From Bacteroidota bacterium (GTDB lineage: Bacteria > Bacteroidota > Bacteroidia > UBA8524): a DNA stretch of 64,000 nucleotides. A program made the position numbers and the translations under genes. Numbering within the stretch: position 1 is the first letter of the stretch; the number at the start of each line of letters is the position of its first letter. The DNA is taken from positions 1 through 64,000 of the forward strand of contig SBGR01000038.1 of the NCBI GenBank assembly GCA_006226545.1. Reading direction: 5' to 3'. The notes below the pieces were generated by a model. It searched no databases. It was given only the letters and a program-made list of their open reading frames with translations, and was not told the origin of the DNA. Below are positions 25,489 through 34,225 of this stretch, piece by piece.

Positions 25489-27771
25489 ATGAGATTCTAT
25501 TCCATTTTGCTGTTCTTGTTTATGCCCTTCCTTGCCTTAGCCCAAAGTGCCGAGGTTAAAGTAGTAGTGAAAAAGAATAAAAATCAACCTTTGTCAAATG
25601 CACTCCTCGCATTTATTGAAACCAGCAGTAGTCAAAAGATAGAAAAGCGAACCAGCTCCAACGGTGAAGCCCTTTTTATGCTCCAAGGAGGTATAAGCTG
25701 GAAGCTGTATTGCGAAGGAACAGAAACACAATACGAGGTGAAGATCCCGGCTTCTTCTAACCTGAAACAACAAATTACTTTTACCTACAATCCGGAGATG
25801 AATAAAAAGATGGAGGCGCAGACCGTAGATCGAACCGGTCTGAATTTTATCGCGCAAACCTATTCATCCGCAACCCAGCCCGATCCCGGAAAAACCGTAC
25901 TCAAGGTGAAGGTGGTGAGCCGTAGCGGCGTTGCACAAGGCAGGAAAAAAGTGGTGGTAGTAAATCACGCCAAGAAAGAGGCCTTTACCGCAGTTACGGA
26001 TTATACAGGTATAGCAGCATTTATGGTGGAGCCCGGCGCTCATTACGATATCGACGTGGAGGAAGCTTTGAACGTTTCGCTGATCGACGTGAGAAAGACT
26101 CCGGGAATGATTGTTACCGCCAAGGTGTTTTATGAAGCACCACGCATCAATGAAAAACGGGTTGGCGATACTGTATTACAGCAGATCCAACGATTTGAAC
26201 CTGCCAGTGGCAGAGCCGCCTATACCGTTGAGGTATTGAATACGGATGGCCAAGCGTATAAAGATGAGATTGTTTATGTAGCAGACTTGAACGGCACCGA
26301 TGTATACGTGGCGTATACAGACCAAAATGGGAATGCCCAATTTTCATTGCCTACCGGAAGAAAATACATGATTCATTTCCTCTTTGAGCCGGATGTAGAT
26401 GTTATCAACCTCACCAAAAGCAGGGGATTTGTCCAAGGAAAGACTACGGTGATGTATCGCCCAAGACCGAATTTACAGTACCCGGAGAGTTTTATTCCGA
26501 AACCCGATGAGCTCTTCTTAATTTCATTCAATACCTACCTCGGTAAACAGTTTCCCAAGCCCGCATCCAATCCGGATGCGTCATTGCACCTCAATTGGGG
26601 AAATAGCTTTAGCGCAGGTACACGAGAAGCTGTTTTAGAAATTGGGTATGCAGGGTGGCAAAGCGCGGGACGGAAACCGGTGAACGTGGCATTTGTTCTG
26701 GATATCAGCGGTTCCATGGATGGACATGGTCGTTTGCCGGCCTTGAAAGAATCGCTTAAGAAATTGTTGAGCGGAATGTTGGATGACGACAAGGTTTCAT
26801 TGCTGGTTTTTGAAAGCAGTCACCGTCTCATTCTCACCACAGACCATTTAGGCTCGTCCAAACGCCAGCTTATTCAAGCCATCGATTCATTGGAAGCCGG
26901 TGGAGGAACGGACATGCTCAAAGCCTTAAGCCAGGCTTATCAATTGGCAGCAGCCAACATGATTCCGGGAGGTACGAACCAGGTGATAGTACTCTCAGAT
27001 GGTTACGATGAAAACACTGTTCAAGAGCTGAGCAAAGTAGTAGTAGCCGGTAAAAAAGGAATTTACTGCCAAACCATTGGAGTAGGCGAGAGCTATAATT
27101 ATCCGTTGTTGCAACTTTTAGCAGATACAGGCAAAGGGAAACACTACCATGTTAGCGATGATGGTAAATTTAACGATGCATTCCTTCGTGCGGTTGAGAA
27201 TCTTTTTAGTCCAATCGGGACGAATGTAGAATTGGAATTGGTCTATAGCCAACCGATGGAGTTCACCAGATTGCATGGAGGAGAAGTGAAAAATGCCGGT
27301 TCCAATAAGGTAATCATTCCTTTGGCCGATTTGTATGCCGGTCAACAGAACCTATTGATGGCACGTTTTGAGTTGGATAAAGTGATGCCTGAAATTGAGC
27401 AAAAACCGGTTTTCGTTACGCTTCGCTACAAAGATGCAGTTACAGGTCAGGTGAAAGAAGTGAAGGCCGATGCGAAACCGGAGTTCAAGACTAAGCCTGT
27501 TTCCGACTTTGTTGTATTGGATTTCGAGCGAAGAAAAATGTATGCTATTGCTGAGGTGAATAGATCACTAAAACTTATGGCTGAGGCGTATGCTGCGGGT
27601 AAAAACGATGAAGCTGAAAAAGCCATTGCCGAAGCACAAAAGGTGCTTAAGTCTTGTTTCCCTGATCAGAAAGACAAGGATTTAGAAAAGTTGAGTAACG
27701 ACTTAAGAACCTACGCTGCAGCGATGGTCAATATAAAGAAAAAGAACAGCGGTAAGCAAAAGCTGAAATAA
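25489..27771 (+). CDS. Exported von Willebrand factor A domain protein
   Basis: The 760-residue protein has a signal peptide (MRFYSILLFLFMPFLALAQ). Three Ig-like/carboxypeptidase-regulatory-like beta domains lie near 22-100, 135-215 and 243-325 (for example LNTDGQAYKDEIVYVADLNG). A VWA domain at about 395-590 has an intact MIDAS: DISGS at 405-409, then the Thr and Asp loops in GGGTDMLKALSQA and VIVLSDGYD. The last 150 residues contain a beta sandwich and a charged helical tail ending in KKKNSGKQKLK. A periplasmic metal-dependent adhesion or scaffold function is likely. It has no T9SS tail and no BatA-type membrane helices. It is a single gene. Confidence 0.85.
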   Translation: MRFYSILLFLFMPFLALAQSAEVKVVVKKNKNQPLSNALLAFIETSSSQKIEKRTSSNGEALFMLQGGISWKLYCEGTETQYEVKIPASSNLKQQITFTYNPEMNKKMEAQTVDRTGLNFIAQTYSSATQPDPGKTVLKVKVVSRSGVAQGRKKVVVVNHAKKEAFTAVTDYTGIAAFMVEPGAHYDIDVEEALNVSLIDVRKTPGMIVTAKVFYEAPRINEKRVGDTVLQQIQRFEPASGRAAYTVEVLNTDGQAYKDEIVYVADLNGTDVYVAYTDQNGNAQFSLPTGRKYMIHFLFEPDVDVINLTKSRGFVQGKTTVMYRPRPNLQYPESFIPKPDELFLISFNTYLGKQFPKPASNPDASLHLNWGNSFSAGTREAVLEIGYAGWQSAGRKPVNVAFVLDISGSMDGHGRLPALKESLKKLLSGMLDDDKVSLLVFESSHRLILTTDHLGSSKRQLIQAIDSLEAGGGTDMLKALSQAYQLAAANMIPGGTNQVIVLSDGYDENTVQELSKVVVAGKKGIYCQTIGVGESYNYPLLQLLADTGKGKHYHVSDDGKFNDAFLRAVENLFSPIGTNVELELVYSQPMEFTRLHGGEVKNAGSNKVIIPLADLYAGQQNLLMARFELDKVMPEIEQKPVFVTLRYKDAVTGQVKEVKADAKPEFKTKPVSDFVVLDFERRKMYAIAEVNRSLKLMAEAYAAGKNDEAEKAIAEAQKVLKSCFPDQKDKDLEKLSNDLRTYAAAMVNIKKKNSGKQKLK

Positions 27772-27773
27772 AA

Positions 27774-27793
27774 AAGGAGCCTTTCGGCTCCTT
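27774..27793. terminator. Shared terminator hairpin between convergent genes
   Basis: AAGGAGCC-TTTC-GGCTCCTT begins three bases after the VWA stop. The T-rich side is on the minus strand, so it is better placed for the SRPBCC gene, but it may act in both directions. Confidence 0.7.
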
Positions 27794-27816
27794 ACCCCTA
27801 CCTCAATAGTATTGCG

Positions 27817-28833
27817 TTATTTTTTTCTTACCGGATAAGCAATCTGGGTCAATACCTTAGCCGGATCTTTTTCTTCCATAGGGTCGGTGATGTAGAATTC
27901 AAAAGGTCCGCCTGTATATTCATATCCGTTTTGATCAGCGTAAACTTGAATCTTTTCATGCGCCATCATGCTGCCCTCAAAGGTGCCGTAGTAGTTCACC
28001 TGCAACACCATTTGGGAGTCGATTTTAGCGGAAGAAAGTCCATCAATTGATTTCAATTCATTCACAGGAATAGCCGGAGACATAATGGTTTCTCCTTCCG
28101 GATCATAGCTGTGGTAAATTGCGAAAGGAGCACCACTCATTTGCAGGTTATTGGCTTGAACCGCTCCCATGATATTTCCGTATGCCAAGCCTAAAGCAGG
28201 GCCAATGGCTGTGCTGGCAACCGTATCGGTTTGATACAGGTAAATGAGGTTACGAAGCATAAGTACTTCTACCTCCTCAACGCGGTCTACAACAACCACT
28301 TGTGGAGTTTCTTCTGCCACTTTCTTCAGATCAGCCAGTCCCTTATCAAAAGTAGAAGATAGGCTGCCTGCCATTAGGAGATTAAACCAACGTCCTAGGT
28401 AATTGCCTGATTCCATTACCATGCGTGTTCCTACCTTGGTTTCATTGTCGCCCAATTGCTCAAAGAAATAAGTGGCACTGCTTTCTCCCCATGCTTTGAA
28501 CTCTAGTTTAATCACAACAGAATCCAAAGAGCTGTGTGTAATTGTGAGCTTGCCTTCACCTACGCTGCTATTATTGCTTGCCCAAGTATACCAAGCATCA
28601 ACGCCTGATGCTACTTCAGAATATTCTAATCTTGATGTAGTATCCATCTTGTACCAAGGCGACCATTTGGTCCACGACTTCAAATCGTTGACTAGCACAA
28701 AACACGACTTAACAGGAGCATTAACGGTAACCGTTCTTTCAATCACTTTTTCAGAGGCTAAAAATGCCGGAGTGATGAGTACAATGGCAACTAGAATTGC
28801 CAAGATAATTCCTAAGGTTTTTAAAATTTTCAT
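27817..28833 (-). CDS. SRPBCC (START-like) and GyrI-like ligand-binding fusion
   Basis: The 338-residue protein starts with a hydrophobic helix (ILKTLGIILAILVAIVLITPAFLA) that acts as anchor or signal. A SRPBCC/polyketide-cyclase domain at about 28-170 follows (VERTVTVNAPVKSCFVLVNDLKSWTKWSPWYKMD). The C-terminal domain at about 185-338 resembles GyrI/AraC effector-binding modules (PFAIYHSYDPE, ending FEFYITDPMEEKDPAKVLTQIAYPV). The fusion occurs in several Bacteroidota as an uncharacterised small-molecule-binding protein. A TAGTTTTG -7 box lies at 28848-28855 on the minus strand, about 15 bases before the start codon. Confidence 0.8.
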   Translation of the reverse strand: MKILKTLGIILAILVAIVLITPAFLASEKVIERTVTVNAPVKSCFVLVNDLKSWTKWSPWYKMDTTSRLEYSEVASGVDAWYTWASNNSSVGEGKLTITHSSLDSVVIKLEFKAWGESSATYFFEQLGDNETKVGTRMVMESGNYLGRWFNLLMAGSLSSTFDKGLADLKKVAEETPQVVVVDRVEEVEVLMLRNLIYLYQTDTVASTAIGPALGLAYGNIMGAVQANNLQMSGAPFAIYHSYDPEGETIMSPAIPVNELKSIDGLSSAKIDSQMVLQVNYYGTFEGSMMAHEKIQVYADQNGYEYTGGPFEFYITDPMEEKDPAKVLTQIAYPVRKK

Positions 28834-28892
28834 AGCCAGGGTTTTATCAAAACTATGAAATTCTAGCGAATCACAGATTCGCTTTCGATATA

Positions 28893-29537
28893 CTAAGGTT
28901 TGGTGGCCCTCACCATTTCCTGTTTACCTGGAGGTCCGGCCAAGGTTTCAACCTCAAATCCAAGGCTTTTTAGGTTTCGCTTAAACTGGCCTTGTGCACA
29001 ATAGGTAACAAGCATTCCGCCCGGCTTCAGCGCTTCCCAAGCTTTTTGTAAATAATCCAACTCCCAAACTTCGGCTTGTTTAGAAGGAGCGAAGGCGTCG
29101 TAATAAATAACATCAACTTCCTCAGCGGAATGATCGAGAAAACGACCATGGTGTTTGTAAATGGAGAAATTAGAATCCAAGTCAACCCATTCATTCCAGC
29201 TCGCTTCATGCAAAGCATCGTAACGCTTTTGATCTTCTTGTCCGTAGTTCAGGGCCAAGGCTAAATCCAATTCTAGCGGAAATAACTCGGTGGTATAATA
29301 GCGCACTTTAACTTGATGCTCTATGGCGTATTGCCAAGTGAGTAAGGCGTTTAATCCGGTGCCAAAGCCAAATTCCAATACAGCCAAATTGGGCTTTTGT
29401 TGTTTAGCGAGCCCTTGTGTGATGTAAACGTAAATAGACTCAGTTAGCGCGCCTTTCCGACTGTGGTACGTTTCATTTAACTCTGGTAAAAAGAGCGAAT
29501 GAGAGCCATCGCCTGTGTCTATGATTTCCGGATTCAT
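28893..29537 (-). CDS. mnmD: tRNA mnm5s2U34 methyltransferase MnmD
   Basis: MnmD transfers the final methyl group, from SAM, to nm5s2U at the wobble position of tRNAs such as tRNA-Lys(UUU), which is also encoded in this window. The 214-residue protein is the free-standing methyltransferase half of MnmC. It shows SLFLPELNETYHSRKGALTES, the SAM-binding VLEFGFGTGLNALLTW, the catalytic-site YYDAFAPSKQAEVW, and GGMLVTYCAQGQFKRNLKSLGF. The absence of a fused FAD domain is normal for Bacteroidota. It is divergent from a Rossmann oxidoreductase, with overlapping promoters. Confidence 0.92.
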   Translation of the reverse strand: MNPEIIDTGDGSHSLFLPELNETYHSRKGALTESIYVYITQGLAKQQKPNLAVLEFGFGTGLNALLTWQYAIEHQVKVRYYTTELFPLELDLALALNYGQEDQKRYDALHEASWNEWVDLDSNFSIYKHHGRFLDHSAEEVDVIYYDAFAPSKQAEVWELDYLQKAWEALKPGGMLVTYCAQGQFKRNLKSLGFEVETLAGPPGKQEMVRATKP

Positions 29538-29541
29538 GCTG

Positions 29542-29586
29542 CAAATTTATTCTGTTTTGAAGTGGCAAACACAATCGCGATTTTTG
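29542..29586. promoter_or_regulatory. Back-to-back promoters between mnmD and the Rossmann gene
   Basis: On the minus strand TAAATTTG (29542-29549) ends five bases before the mnmD ATG. On the plus strand TTTG (29556-29559), 19 bases, then GATTTTTG (29579-29586) ends five bases before the ATG at 29591. The two promoters interleave within 53 bases, so the polymerase sites probably exclude each other. Confidence 0.6.
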
Positions 29587-29590
29587 CTGC

Positions 29591-30250
29591 ATGGCATACA
29601 AAGCATGCATAGCCGGAGCCGGGGGCTTAATCGGTGGCGAATTACTCCAGCTGCTTCAAGGCGATTCCAGCTGCGAAGCAATCATCGTACTGTCGCGAAA
29701 AGAAGCGAAACAAGAAGGAAAAACCACCTTTCTTCCCTTTGATTTTAGCGATTGGGATTCGCTCAAAATCCAGCTAGATTCCAGCTTCAGGCTGTTCTGT
29801 TGTGTAGGTACCACCCGAGCTAAAACCCCTGATTTAACCGAATACAAATCAATAGACCACGGCATTCCCTTAGCGATGGCAAAGCTAGCTGCTGAAGTCC
29901 AAGCGCAAAGCCTGGGCATCGTTTCGGCCTTGGGCGCCAATCCGAAATCCGGTAATTTCTATAACCGCATAAAAGGGGAGATGGAGCAAGATGTGATGGC
30001 GGTGCAGTTCCACCCGGTGTACTTTGCCCGTCCTGCCTTATTACTCGGAAACAGAAAAGAAAAGCGAAGTGCGGAGGCCATCGCTCAAGCCATCTTCCGA
30101 TTGATTAATCCGCTGTTTGTTGGTCCGCTGGCTGCATATAAAGCCGTGGAGGGAAGAGCCGTAGCAAAAGCGCTGTTCACCTTGGCGAATGGCCAAGCTG
30201 CCGATGGAGTTTATTTAAATGACGCTTTAATTGAATTAGGTGCTGAATAA
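29591..30250 (+). CDS. NAD(P)-binding Rossmann-fold (HTATIP2/YbjT-like) protein
   Basis: The 219-residue protein is an atypical short-chain dehydrogenase-like protein. Its N-terminal dinucleotide-binding motif is GAGGLIGGELLQLL (8-21), followed by LFCCVGTTRAKT (the NNAGTT-like region), IVSALGANPKSGNFYNRIKGEMEQDV with Tyr and Lys in the YxxxK position, and PVYFARPALLLG. This order matches the HTATIP2/TIP30-type family. Its substrate is unknown. The next gene starts within its last 11 bases, so the two are probably coupled. Confidence 0.8.
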   Translation: MAYKACIAGAGGLIGGELLQLLQGDSSCEAIIVLSRKEAKQEGKTTFLPFDFSDWDSLKIQLDSSFRLFCCVGTTRAKTPDLTEYKSIDHGIPLAMAKLAAEVQAQSLGIVSALGANPKSGNFYNRIKGEMEQDVMAVQFHPVYFARPALLLGNRKEKRSAEAIAQAIFRLINPLFVGPLAAYKAVEGRAVAKALFTLANGQAADGVYLNDALIELGAE

Positions 30251-31289
30251 GGTTTTAATCGTAGGACAAGGTTTGGCCGGGTCGGCCATTGCACGTTACC
30301 TCCAGCAGAATGGAATAGGCGTCCATATCGTGGCTTCACCTGAAAAAGCTTCGGCATCGAGAATTGCTGCCGGCGTATGGAATCCGGTGGTGGTGAAACG
30401 TTTTGTTCCGGCTTGGTATGCATCGGAAGCTTTAACCGTTTCTCGCGACTTTTATGCCCAAGAAGAAGATCGATTGGGTAAAAGGTTTTTTCATACACAT
30501 CCACTCCATAAACTGTTATCAAATGAGGCGGAGATAGAACAAATGCGTCAGCAATGGGACAAACGCCATTTAGGAGAGTTTTGTGATGCGGATTTGGTAA
30601 CAGAATTACCGGCAGGCGTGCATGATTTTCCTTCCGCGTTGCGAATCAGAGAGTCGGGGTATTTGGATGTGCCGCTCTATCTGGATAGCCTCGCTGAAAA
30701 CTGGGAAAAGGAAGGCGTCTTAAGCAAAGCCGAGTTTGACTATGACCAATTGAAGCAAGTTGATGGAAAATGGACCTACCGCCAAGATCACTTCGATAAA
30801 GTCATTTTTTGCGAAGGCATTGGCGCCTTAGCGAATCCATTTTTAAGCGATATGCCCTTGGTGAAGATGAAGGGTGAAATTCTTAGGGTGAAATTGCCGG
30901 CTTTGAAGAGTGATATAACGCTGAACAAAAGCATCTTTATCTTACCTCAAGCCAATGCCGAGTTTAAAGTTGGGGCCACTTATAACCGCGATGCAGCCGA
31001 TACTTTGCCTACAGAAGAAGGTAAAGCAGAGCTTATAGAGAAGTTGAGTGAAATTGTAGATACCGAAGGATTGGAACTTGTCGATCATTCGGCAGGCTAC
31101 CGCCCGGCGGTGAAAGACCGCAGGCCGCTGGTAGGTGAGGTGCCAAATTACCGCGGACTTTATGTTTTAAACGGGCTCGGGTCTAGGGGAGTGATGTTGG
31201 CTCCTTTGATGGCGCAATGGTTAGGTGAACATCTGCTTAATGGGAAAACGCTTCCGGAGGAAGTTCTACTTCGTCGCTTTTTAAAATAA
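30240..31289 (+). CDS. FAD-dependent oxidoreductase (DadA/glycine oxidase-like)
   Basis: The 349-residue flavoprotein uses a GTG start at 30240; a stop codon lies immediately upstream in frame and no ATG is available at the N-terminus. VLIVGQGLAGSAIARYL (5-21) is the FAD dinucleotide fold. VIFCEGIGALANPFLSDMPLVKMKGEILRV and the C-terminal YRPAVKDRRPLVGEVPNYRGLYVLNGLGSRGVMLAP are typical of D-amino-acid/glycine-oxidase-like DAO enzymes. Overlap of 11 bases with the Rossmann gene suggests co-expression. The substrate, probably an amine or amino acid, is not defined by sequence. Confidence 0.82.
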   Translation: MLNKVLIVGQGLAGSAIARYLQQNGIGVHIVASPEKASASRIAAGVWNPVVVKRFVPAWYASEALTVSRDFYAQEEDRLGKRFFHTHPLHKLLSNEAEIEQMRQQWDKRHLGEFCDADLVTELPAGVHDFPSALRIRESGYLDVPLYLDSLAENWEKEGVLSKAEFDYDQLKQVDGKWTYRQDHFDKVIFCEGIGALANPFLSDMPLVKMKGEILRVKLPALKSDITLNKSIFILPQANAEFKVGATYNRDAADTLPTEEGKAELIEKLSEIVDTEGLELVDHSAGYRPAVKDRRPLVGEVPNYRGLYVLNGLGSRGVMLAPLMAQWLGEHLLNGKTLPEEVLLRRFLK

Positions 31290-31293
31290 ACTT

Positions 31294-32517
31294 CTAGCGA
31301 ATCACCCTCGCTATGGCATCTCCGGCAGTCCAAGCTGCCTGGAAATTAAAGCCTCCGGTAATGCCGTCGATATCTGCCAGTTCTCCGGCCACGTATATGC
31401 CGGGCCATTCTTTCAACTGGAAATTCTCGTCCAGGTTATCTAAGCTGATGCCACCGGCAGTTACAAATTCTTCTTTGAAAGTGGTTTTTCCGTCGGCCTG
31501 ATAAACATCTGAGCATAGCTTATCGGCCAATGCGGCATAAGTCTTCTTGCCGCTTTCGGCCCAGTTTCGATAGCTTTCTTTGATAACCGTTCCGGCTAAA
31601 CTTTGCCAGAGTCGGGTGGAGATATGTTCCAGTGGACTATGACTTACAATCTGCTTTTTGGGATGTTGTTCTGCAAAGTGCTTTAGGCTCTGAATTACGG
31701 CGTTTTTGTCTTGTCCGGTCCAGTTCACTGCCACTTGAAAACGGTAATCTTTATCGTGCAGTTCCCTTGCTAACCAAGCACTGCTGCGCAGCACGGCCGG
31801 ACCGCTTAATCCCCAATGGGTGATAAGCAAAGGCCCTCGATCTTTTCGCTTTAATCCCACTACCTGCACTTCTGCATCAGGCACACTTACGCCACTTAAG
31901 TCGCGCAGGGGGTGCATTTCAATATTGAAGGTGAAAAGGGAAGGAACCGGATCAACAATGTCTAGGTTCAGGTTTCCTAATAGGTCGTATTGGATGAGTT
32001 TAGGCAAGCCGCCAAATGCCAAAACCAAGTTACGACAAGCATAGGTTTCTTTATCGGTGGTGATGGTATAAGTGCCATTTCCCTGCTCAATACGTTCTAG
32101 GCCCTCGCGGGTTTGAACTTTGATATTGGCTCGCTCAGCACTTTTTAATAGGCAGTTAGCGATGCTTCCGCTTGAATCGCTTGTTGGGAACATGCGTCCA
32201 TCCGACTCGGTTTTAAGCGGTACGTTTTTGCTTTCAAACCAGTCTTGGGTTTGCTCCGGACCGAATGCCCAAAAATGGGGTTTCAGGTAGTCGCCTCCTC
32301 TTGGATAACGTAAGCACAGCTCTTCAACATCAAAACAATGGTGTGTTACGTTGCAACGTCCGCCACCGCTGATCAATACTTTGCTTAGCAGTTTGGCACT
32401 TTTCTCAAGGATGAGAATTTTCCAATTGGGGTGTTTCTCTGCCGTGCGAATAGCAGAAAAAAAGCCGGCGGCACCACCACCGGCTACAATTAGATCGTAT
32501 GTATTGGAAGCGCTCAT
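31294..32517 (-). CDS. HI0933-family flavoprotein (YhiN-like)
   Basis: The 407-residue protein has an N-terminal FAD-binding VAGGGAAGFFSAIRTAEK, the family-specific VLISGGGRCNVTH, CRNLVLAFGGLPK in the middle, and TAGGISLDNLDENF ... GEL.DIDGITGGFNFQAAWTAGDAIA at the C-terminus, all characteristic of the BaiN/HI0933 group. Some members reduce double bonds in sterol intermediates, but the general function is unclear. Its start overlaps the gltX stop by four bases, so it is probably translated from the gltX transcript. It converges on the FAD oxidoreductase gene. Confidence 0.88.
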   Translation of the reverse strand: MSASNTYDLIVAGGGAAGFFSAIRTAEKHPNWKILILEKSAKLLSKVLISGGGRCNVTHHCFDVEELCLRYPRGGDYLKPHFWAFGPEQTQDWFESKNVPLKTESDGRMFPTSDSSGSIANCLLKSAERANIKVQTREGLERIEQGNGTYTITTDKETYACRNLVLAFGGLPKLIQYDLLGNLNLDIVDPVPSLFTFNIEMHPLRDLSGVSVPDAEVQVVGLKRKDRGPLLITHWGLSGPAVLRSSAWLARELHDKDYRFQVAVNWTGQDKNAVIQSLKHFAEQHPKKQIVSHSPLEHISTRLWQSLAGTVIKESYRNWAESGKKTYAALADKLCSDVYQADGKTTFKEEFVTAGGISLDNLDENFQLKEWPGIYVAGELADIDGITGGFNFQAAWTAGDAIARVIR

Positions 32518-34055
32518 GCCTGAAGGCTAGTTGGCAAAGATGCCAAGAACTGCTCCATACGGTTTAAAACGGTTTCTTTACCCAGCAGGGCGGCCATGTC
32601 GAAGATGGGAGGTCCGCCAGCCACACCGCTAATGCTTAAGCGGAATGGGAGCATCACCTCACCCGGCTTTTTGCCTTCCGCTTCGCAGAATTGGTGAAAC
32701 GATTCTTCCAATTTGGCGCCGGTCCAGTCGTTTACCTCGCTCAGCTTAGCTGCGAAAGCTTTCAGTTTGGAGGCAGTGTCTTCTTTGAATTTTTTAGCGA
32801 TGAGTGCTTCATCGGCTTTGCCCGGTTCAATAAAGAAATAGGCTCCTTCGCTAAAGAGTTCATTGGAGAAGCTCACTTTTTCTTTCATCAAGCCACAAAC
32901 ACCGGTGATATAGTCCAAGTTGGCTGTGATGCCTTTTTGGTCCAAGATGGCTTTTAAGGTCACGGCCAATTCAGCATCGCTTTTACCGCGCAGGTATTGT
33001 TGGTTGAACCAATGTGCTTTTTGCACGTCAAATTTAGCCCCAGACTTGCTCACACGCTCCAAGGAGAATTCGTTTACGAGTTCTTCCAAGTTGAATAATT
33101 CACGGTGGTCTGAAGGGTGCCAGCCCAAGAAGGCGAGGATATTGATTACTGCTTCAGGGAAATAACCTGATTCGCGATAACCGCTGGATTGTTCTCCTGT
33201 TTTTGGGTCGGTCCAGTTTAATGGGAATACCGGGAATCCGAGGCGGTCGCCATCGCGTTTGCTCAGTTTACCATTGCCTTCCGGCTTAAGTAAAAGAGGT
33301 AAATGTGCAAATTCCGGCATCTTGTCTTCCCAGCCTAGGTATCGATACAACATCACGTGCAATGGAGCTGAAGGAAGCCATTCTTCACCACGGATAACGT
33401 GGGTGATTTCCATCAGGTAGTCGTCTACCACGTTGGCTAAGTGGTAGGTTGGCATTCCATCGCTTTTAAACAGGACTTTATCGTCCATGGTATTGGTATG
33501 CACCACAACCCATCCGCGGATGATATCGTGGAAACGTACTTCTTCTTTACGAGGCAACTTGATGCGGATAACGTAAGGTTCACCTGAGGCCAAACGTTTT
33601 TCTACCTCATCGCTAGGCAGCGTCAAGGAGTTTTTCATGCTCATGCGCGATACGGCGTCGTACATAGGCGACATGCCATTGGCCTTCAAGGTGTCACGCA
33701 TGGTATCGAGCTCTTCGGCTGTATCGAATGCATAGTAAGCATAATCGTTGGCCACGAGTTGATCTGCGTATTGTTTGTACATCGCTTTGCGCTCACTTTG
33801 GCGGTAAGGGGCGTGTTTGCCTTGAGCGAAACCAACACCTTCATCGGCTGGAATACTCAGCCATTTCAATGCCTCGATGATGTAATTTTCTGCGCCGGGA
33901 ACAAAGCGGGTTTGATCTGTGTCTTCAATGCGAAGCAAGAAATCGCCACCGTGTTTTTTAGCGAATAAATAATTGTACAAAGCTGTTCTCACTCCACCAA
34001 TGTGCAAGGGCCCTGTAGGGCTCGGAGCAAAACGTACGCGAACTCTTCTTTCCAT
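32514..34055 (-). CDS. gltX: Glutamyl-tRNA synthetase
   Basis: GltX is a class Ib aminoacyl-tRNA synthetase charging tRNA-Glu. The protein has 513 residues from the ATG at 34055; the frame is open further upstream, but ERRVRVRFAPSPTGPLHIGG is the standard N-terminus. The HIGH motif is PLHIGG and the KMSKS motif is KLSKRDG near 265. The C-terminal helical anticodon-binding domain is complete, ending LASLPTSLQA. A TATCTTTG -7 box (34066-34073, minus strand) lies ten bases upstream, supporting this start. Confidence 0.97.
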   Translation of the reverse strand: MERRVRVRFAPSPTGPLHIGGVRTALYNYLFAKKHGGDFLLRIEDTDQTRFVPGAENYIIEALKWLSIPADEGVGFAQGKHAPYRQSERKAMYKQYADQLVANDYAYYAFDTAEELDTMRDTLKANGMSPMYDAVSRMSMKNSLTLPSDEVEKRLASGEPYVIRIKLPRKEEVRFHDIIRGWVVVHTNTMDDKVLFKSDGMPTYHLANVVDDYLMEITHVIRGEEWLPSAPLHVMLYRYLGWEDKMPEFAHLPLLLKPEGNGKLSKRDGDRLGFPVFPLNWTDPKTGEQSSGYRESGYFPEAVINILAFLGWHPSDHRELFNLEELVNEFSLERVSKSGAKFDVQKAHWFNQQYLRGKSDAELAVTLKAILDQKGITANLDYITGVCGLMKEKVSFSNELFSEGAYFFIEPGKADEALIAKKFKEDTASKLKAFAAKLSEVNDWTGAKLEESFHQFCEAEGKKPGEVMLPFRLSISGVAGGPPIFDMAALLGKETVLNRMEQFLASLPTSLQA

Positions 34056-34065
34056 AATGCGGCTG

Positions 34066-34073
34066 CAAAGATA
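34066..34073 (-). promoter_or_regulatory. -7 element of gltX
   Basis: CAAAGATA on the plus strand is TATCTTTG on the minus strand, a perfect TAnnTTTG, ten bases before the ATG. The -33 element is not obvious. Confidence 0.5.
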
Positions 34074-34225
34074 GGAGTAGGAAAGCAGAGCAGGAAATAT
34101 CAATTCAAGCTTCTGCCTGCTCAAGCAAAAACTACATTCGACGAAATTATGCTACCATCTCAACCCTTGGTTGCTTAAATTCGTATTCATACAACCAAAA
34201 TGGCCTAATCCCGTCTATTCATTGC

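Noticed and set aside
27774-27793. Hairpin as a riboswitch or attenuator
   Set aside because: It lies between two convergent genes and has the stem and T run of a terminator only.
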